Shown here piece by piece: positions 62,622 to 64,000 of a DNA stretch of 64,000 bases. Under the pieces are notes generated by a model. That model did no database searches and was not told the DNA's origin. It saw nothing but the letters and a program-made list of their open reading frames with translations. Both the position numbers and the translations under genes were made by a program. The stretch's first letter is position 1. Each line of letters begins with the position of its first letter. The stretch is from Winogradskyella marina (lineage in GTDB: Bacteria; Bacteroidota; Bacteroidia; Flavobacteriales; Flavobacteriaceae), in assembly GCF_015645385.1 (NCBI RefSeq), contig NZ_JADOET010000003.1, positions 215,824-279,823 of the forward strand, written 5' to 3'.

Positions 62622-64000
62622 ATGAATCGCATTAGTTTATTAACACACTATACCTACGTCATAAGTTTAATTTTTATAACAAATACCTATGCCTCAGTAA
62701 GTGGTGCTATTAATGAAGTCAATAACTTTTGTCCTGCACCAATAATTAATACGTTTGCGCCTGCTACTGGACCAGAAAACACATTAATTACAATTAACGG
62801 TAGTAACTTTAATACTGCAGCAACAGTGTCTATTGATGGCATTGCTACTTCCTTTACCATTATAGATGATACTCAAATCACAGCACTTATACCTGCTGGT
62901 GCAATGGACGCTTCTAGTATTTCTATTTCAAGTAATGGTGGCTGTACAGGAAGTTCGTCCACTGATTTTATAGTGTTAGAATCGTCATGTATTGTTAGTG
63001 ACATTTATTTTTCTGAACTATATGATGCACAGAGTGATGCTTTTGGAATTATTGAACTTTACAACCCAACAAATACAACTGTAAACTTAGATGGAGTTTA
63101 TGAAATTTTCAGATATGGAAATATTGGTGAACCTGATGCGGATGCTACCGTTATACCTTTAACGGGATCAATCCCTCCTCTAAGCACCTTTATAATTCAA
63201 AGTAATGGTTCAGATGCTTGTACTGGATTCTCTGTAGATTTTACTCTAGGAGCTGGATTTAATGATAATGATGAATTTAAACTTAAAAAAAACGGCATTG
63301 TAATAGACAATGTTCAAGCCATTGATGAAAGAGGTTATACTATAATCAGAAATTCTGATGCTATTGCACCTGCAAGTACTTTTGATTCCAACGATTGGTA
63401 TCGTGATGGTAGTGAAGACTGTAGCGACATTGGGTCTCATACCGTAAATACAACAAGCACCTCACCAAACATTACCCATCCGCTGTCTCAAGACATATGT
63501 GAAAATGGAAATACTTCTTTTTCAGTTTCAGTAGATATTGGCTCATACACTTACCAATGGATGACCCTTAATAGTTCTGGAAACTGGGTGAATGTAATTA
63601 ACAACAGTAATTACGCTGGAGCATCATCTAACACTTTAACTATTTCTAATGCACCCTCTAGTTTTAATGGTTATCAATACCACTGTATTATGACCTCTAC
63701 AGATTGTGATTTAGTATCTAATGCAGTACAACTTCAAGTTTCTAACCCAACTGTAGATGTTTTTTCAAATCAAAGTGTATGTTCAGACTACATTTTACCA
63801 ACTTTAACTAACGGAGACTATTATACCGCAACCAATGGTGGTGGCACTCAACTCAATGCTGGTGATACTATTTCAACGACACAAACCATTTACGTCTATA
63901 ACGAAATTGGAACAGCTCCAAATACCTGCTCTAATGAAAGTAGTTTTATCGTCACTGTAAGTGGCACACCAAATGTTGATACCCTTTCGGATCAAACAGA
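62622..64000 (+). CDS. IPT/TIG and lamin-tail-like secreted protein, cut by the window end
   Basis: An open frame begins at the ATG at 62622 and runs 459 codons to the right edge without a stop. It is a paralogue of the preceding gene and has the same order of domains: a signal sequence, an IPT/TIG domain (CPAPIINTFAPATGPENTLI), a lamin-tail-like domain (IYFSELYDAQSDAFGIIELY), an Ig-like domain (GSYTYQWMTLNSSGNWVNVI) and the first ~65-residue repeat (QSVCSDYILPTLTNGDYYTA). The sequence stops inside the second repeat. A type B sorting tail is expected beyond the window. The 25-bp spacing suggests co-transcription with the upstream gene. Confidence 0.85.
   Translation, partial: MNRISLLTHYTYVISLIFITNTYASVSGAINEVNNFCPAPIINTFAPATGPENTLITINGSNFNTAATVSIDGIATSFTIIDDTQITALIPAGAMDASSISISSNGGCTGSSSTDFIVLESSCIVSDIYFSELYDAQSDAFGIIELYNPTNTTVNLDGVYEIFRYGNIGEPDADATVIPLTGSIPPLSTFIIQSNGSDACTGFSVDFTLGAGFNDNDEFKLKKNGIVIDNVQAIDERGYTIIRNSDAIAPASTFDSNDWYRDGSEDCSDIGSHTVNTTSTSPNITHPLSQDICENGNTSFSVSVDIGSYTYQWMTLNSSGNWVNVINNSNYAGASSNTLTISNAPSSFNGYQYHCIMTSTDCDLVSNAVQLQVSNPTVDVFSNQSVCSDYILPTLTNGDYYTATNGGGTQLNAGDTISTTQTIYVYNEIGTAPNTCSNESSFIVTVSGTPNVDTLSDQT

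Overview
The window is AT-rich chromosomal DNA from a member of the Flavobacteriaceae (Bacteroidota), probably marine. The evidence is the set of gene families: type IX secretion (T9SS) type B sorting tails of the gliding-motility kind, DUF5606, DUF349, the ruvX-def-DUF5606-mazG order, TAnnTTTG promoter elements and almost no Shine-Dalgarno sequences. I could not identify the species. I found no tRNA, rRNA, CRISPR array, transposase or prophage.

Positions 1-19400 hold mostly housekeeping genes. Two lipoprotein genes read leftwards at the edge. Then, reading rightwards, come an rRNA/tRNA methyltransferase, a Ste24-type protease, an SDR reductase, a RelA/SpoT enzyme, a Fur-like regulator directly before purA, an OstA/LptA-like envelope protein, a class III aminotransferase, a TPR protein, two tandem DUF368 membrane proteins, aroE, a DUF349 coiled-coil protein and a small NUMOD4/HNH-like protein. 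A parS-like palindrome lies in front of relA/spoT. Positions 19775-22295 carry ruvX-def-DUF5606-mazG on the minus strand, with typical flavobacterial intergenic repeats. The 371-bp gap between ruvX and dapD contains two terminator-like hairpins and a duplicated segment, and may hold small RNA genes.

Positions 23514-32068 are a cell-surface carbohydrate region. It encodes two different ATP-grasp proteins (sugar-transfer type and TupA type), a Stealth phosphotransferase, a CDP-glycerol-glycerophosphotransferase-like protein, two family 2 glycosyltransferases, a WaaP/Kdo-kinase-like protein, a nucleotide-sugar dehydratase-like SDR and a sugar nucleotidyltransferase. Together they suggest a phosphate-containing surface glycan or LPS decoration. 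Positions 32523-38625 return to general genes: cca, heme A synthase, a PRiA4_ORF3 protein, a possibly kinase-like unknown protein, and an ABC ATPase/permease pair.

From 38734 to the right edge there is a tandem array of eight large secreted proteins, the last cut by the window end, plus one decayed sorting-tail fragment. Five share a repeat of about 90 residues that starts with a CDxDxDG-like loop and has a second cysteine near its end. Copy numbers are 4, 4, 11, 14 and 2, with one divergent unit in a sixth protein. Three begin with a choice-of-anchor L domain, one with a propeller-like domain, and two with IPT/TIG and lamin-tail-like domains. The seven complete proteins end in T9SS type B tails. 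No PorP/SprF-like partner gene is visible in the window. The array looks like a repeatedly duplicated adhesin locus.
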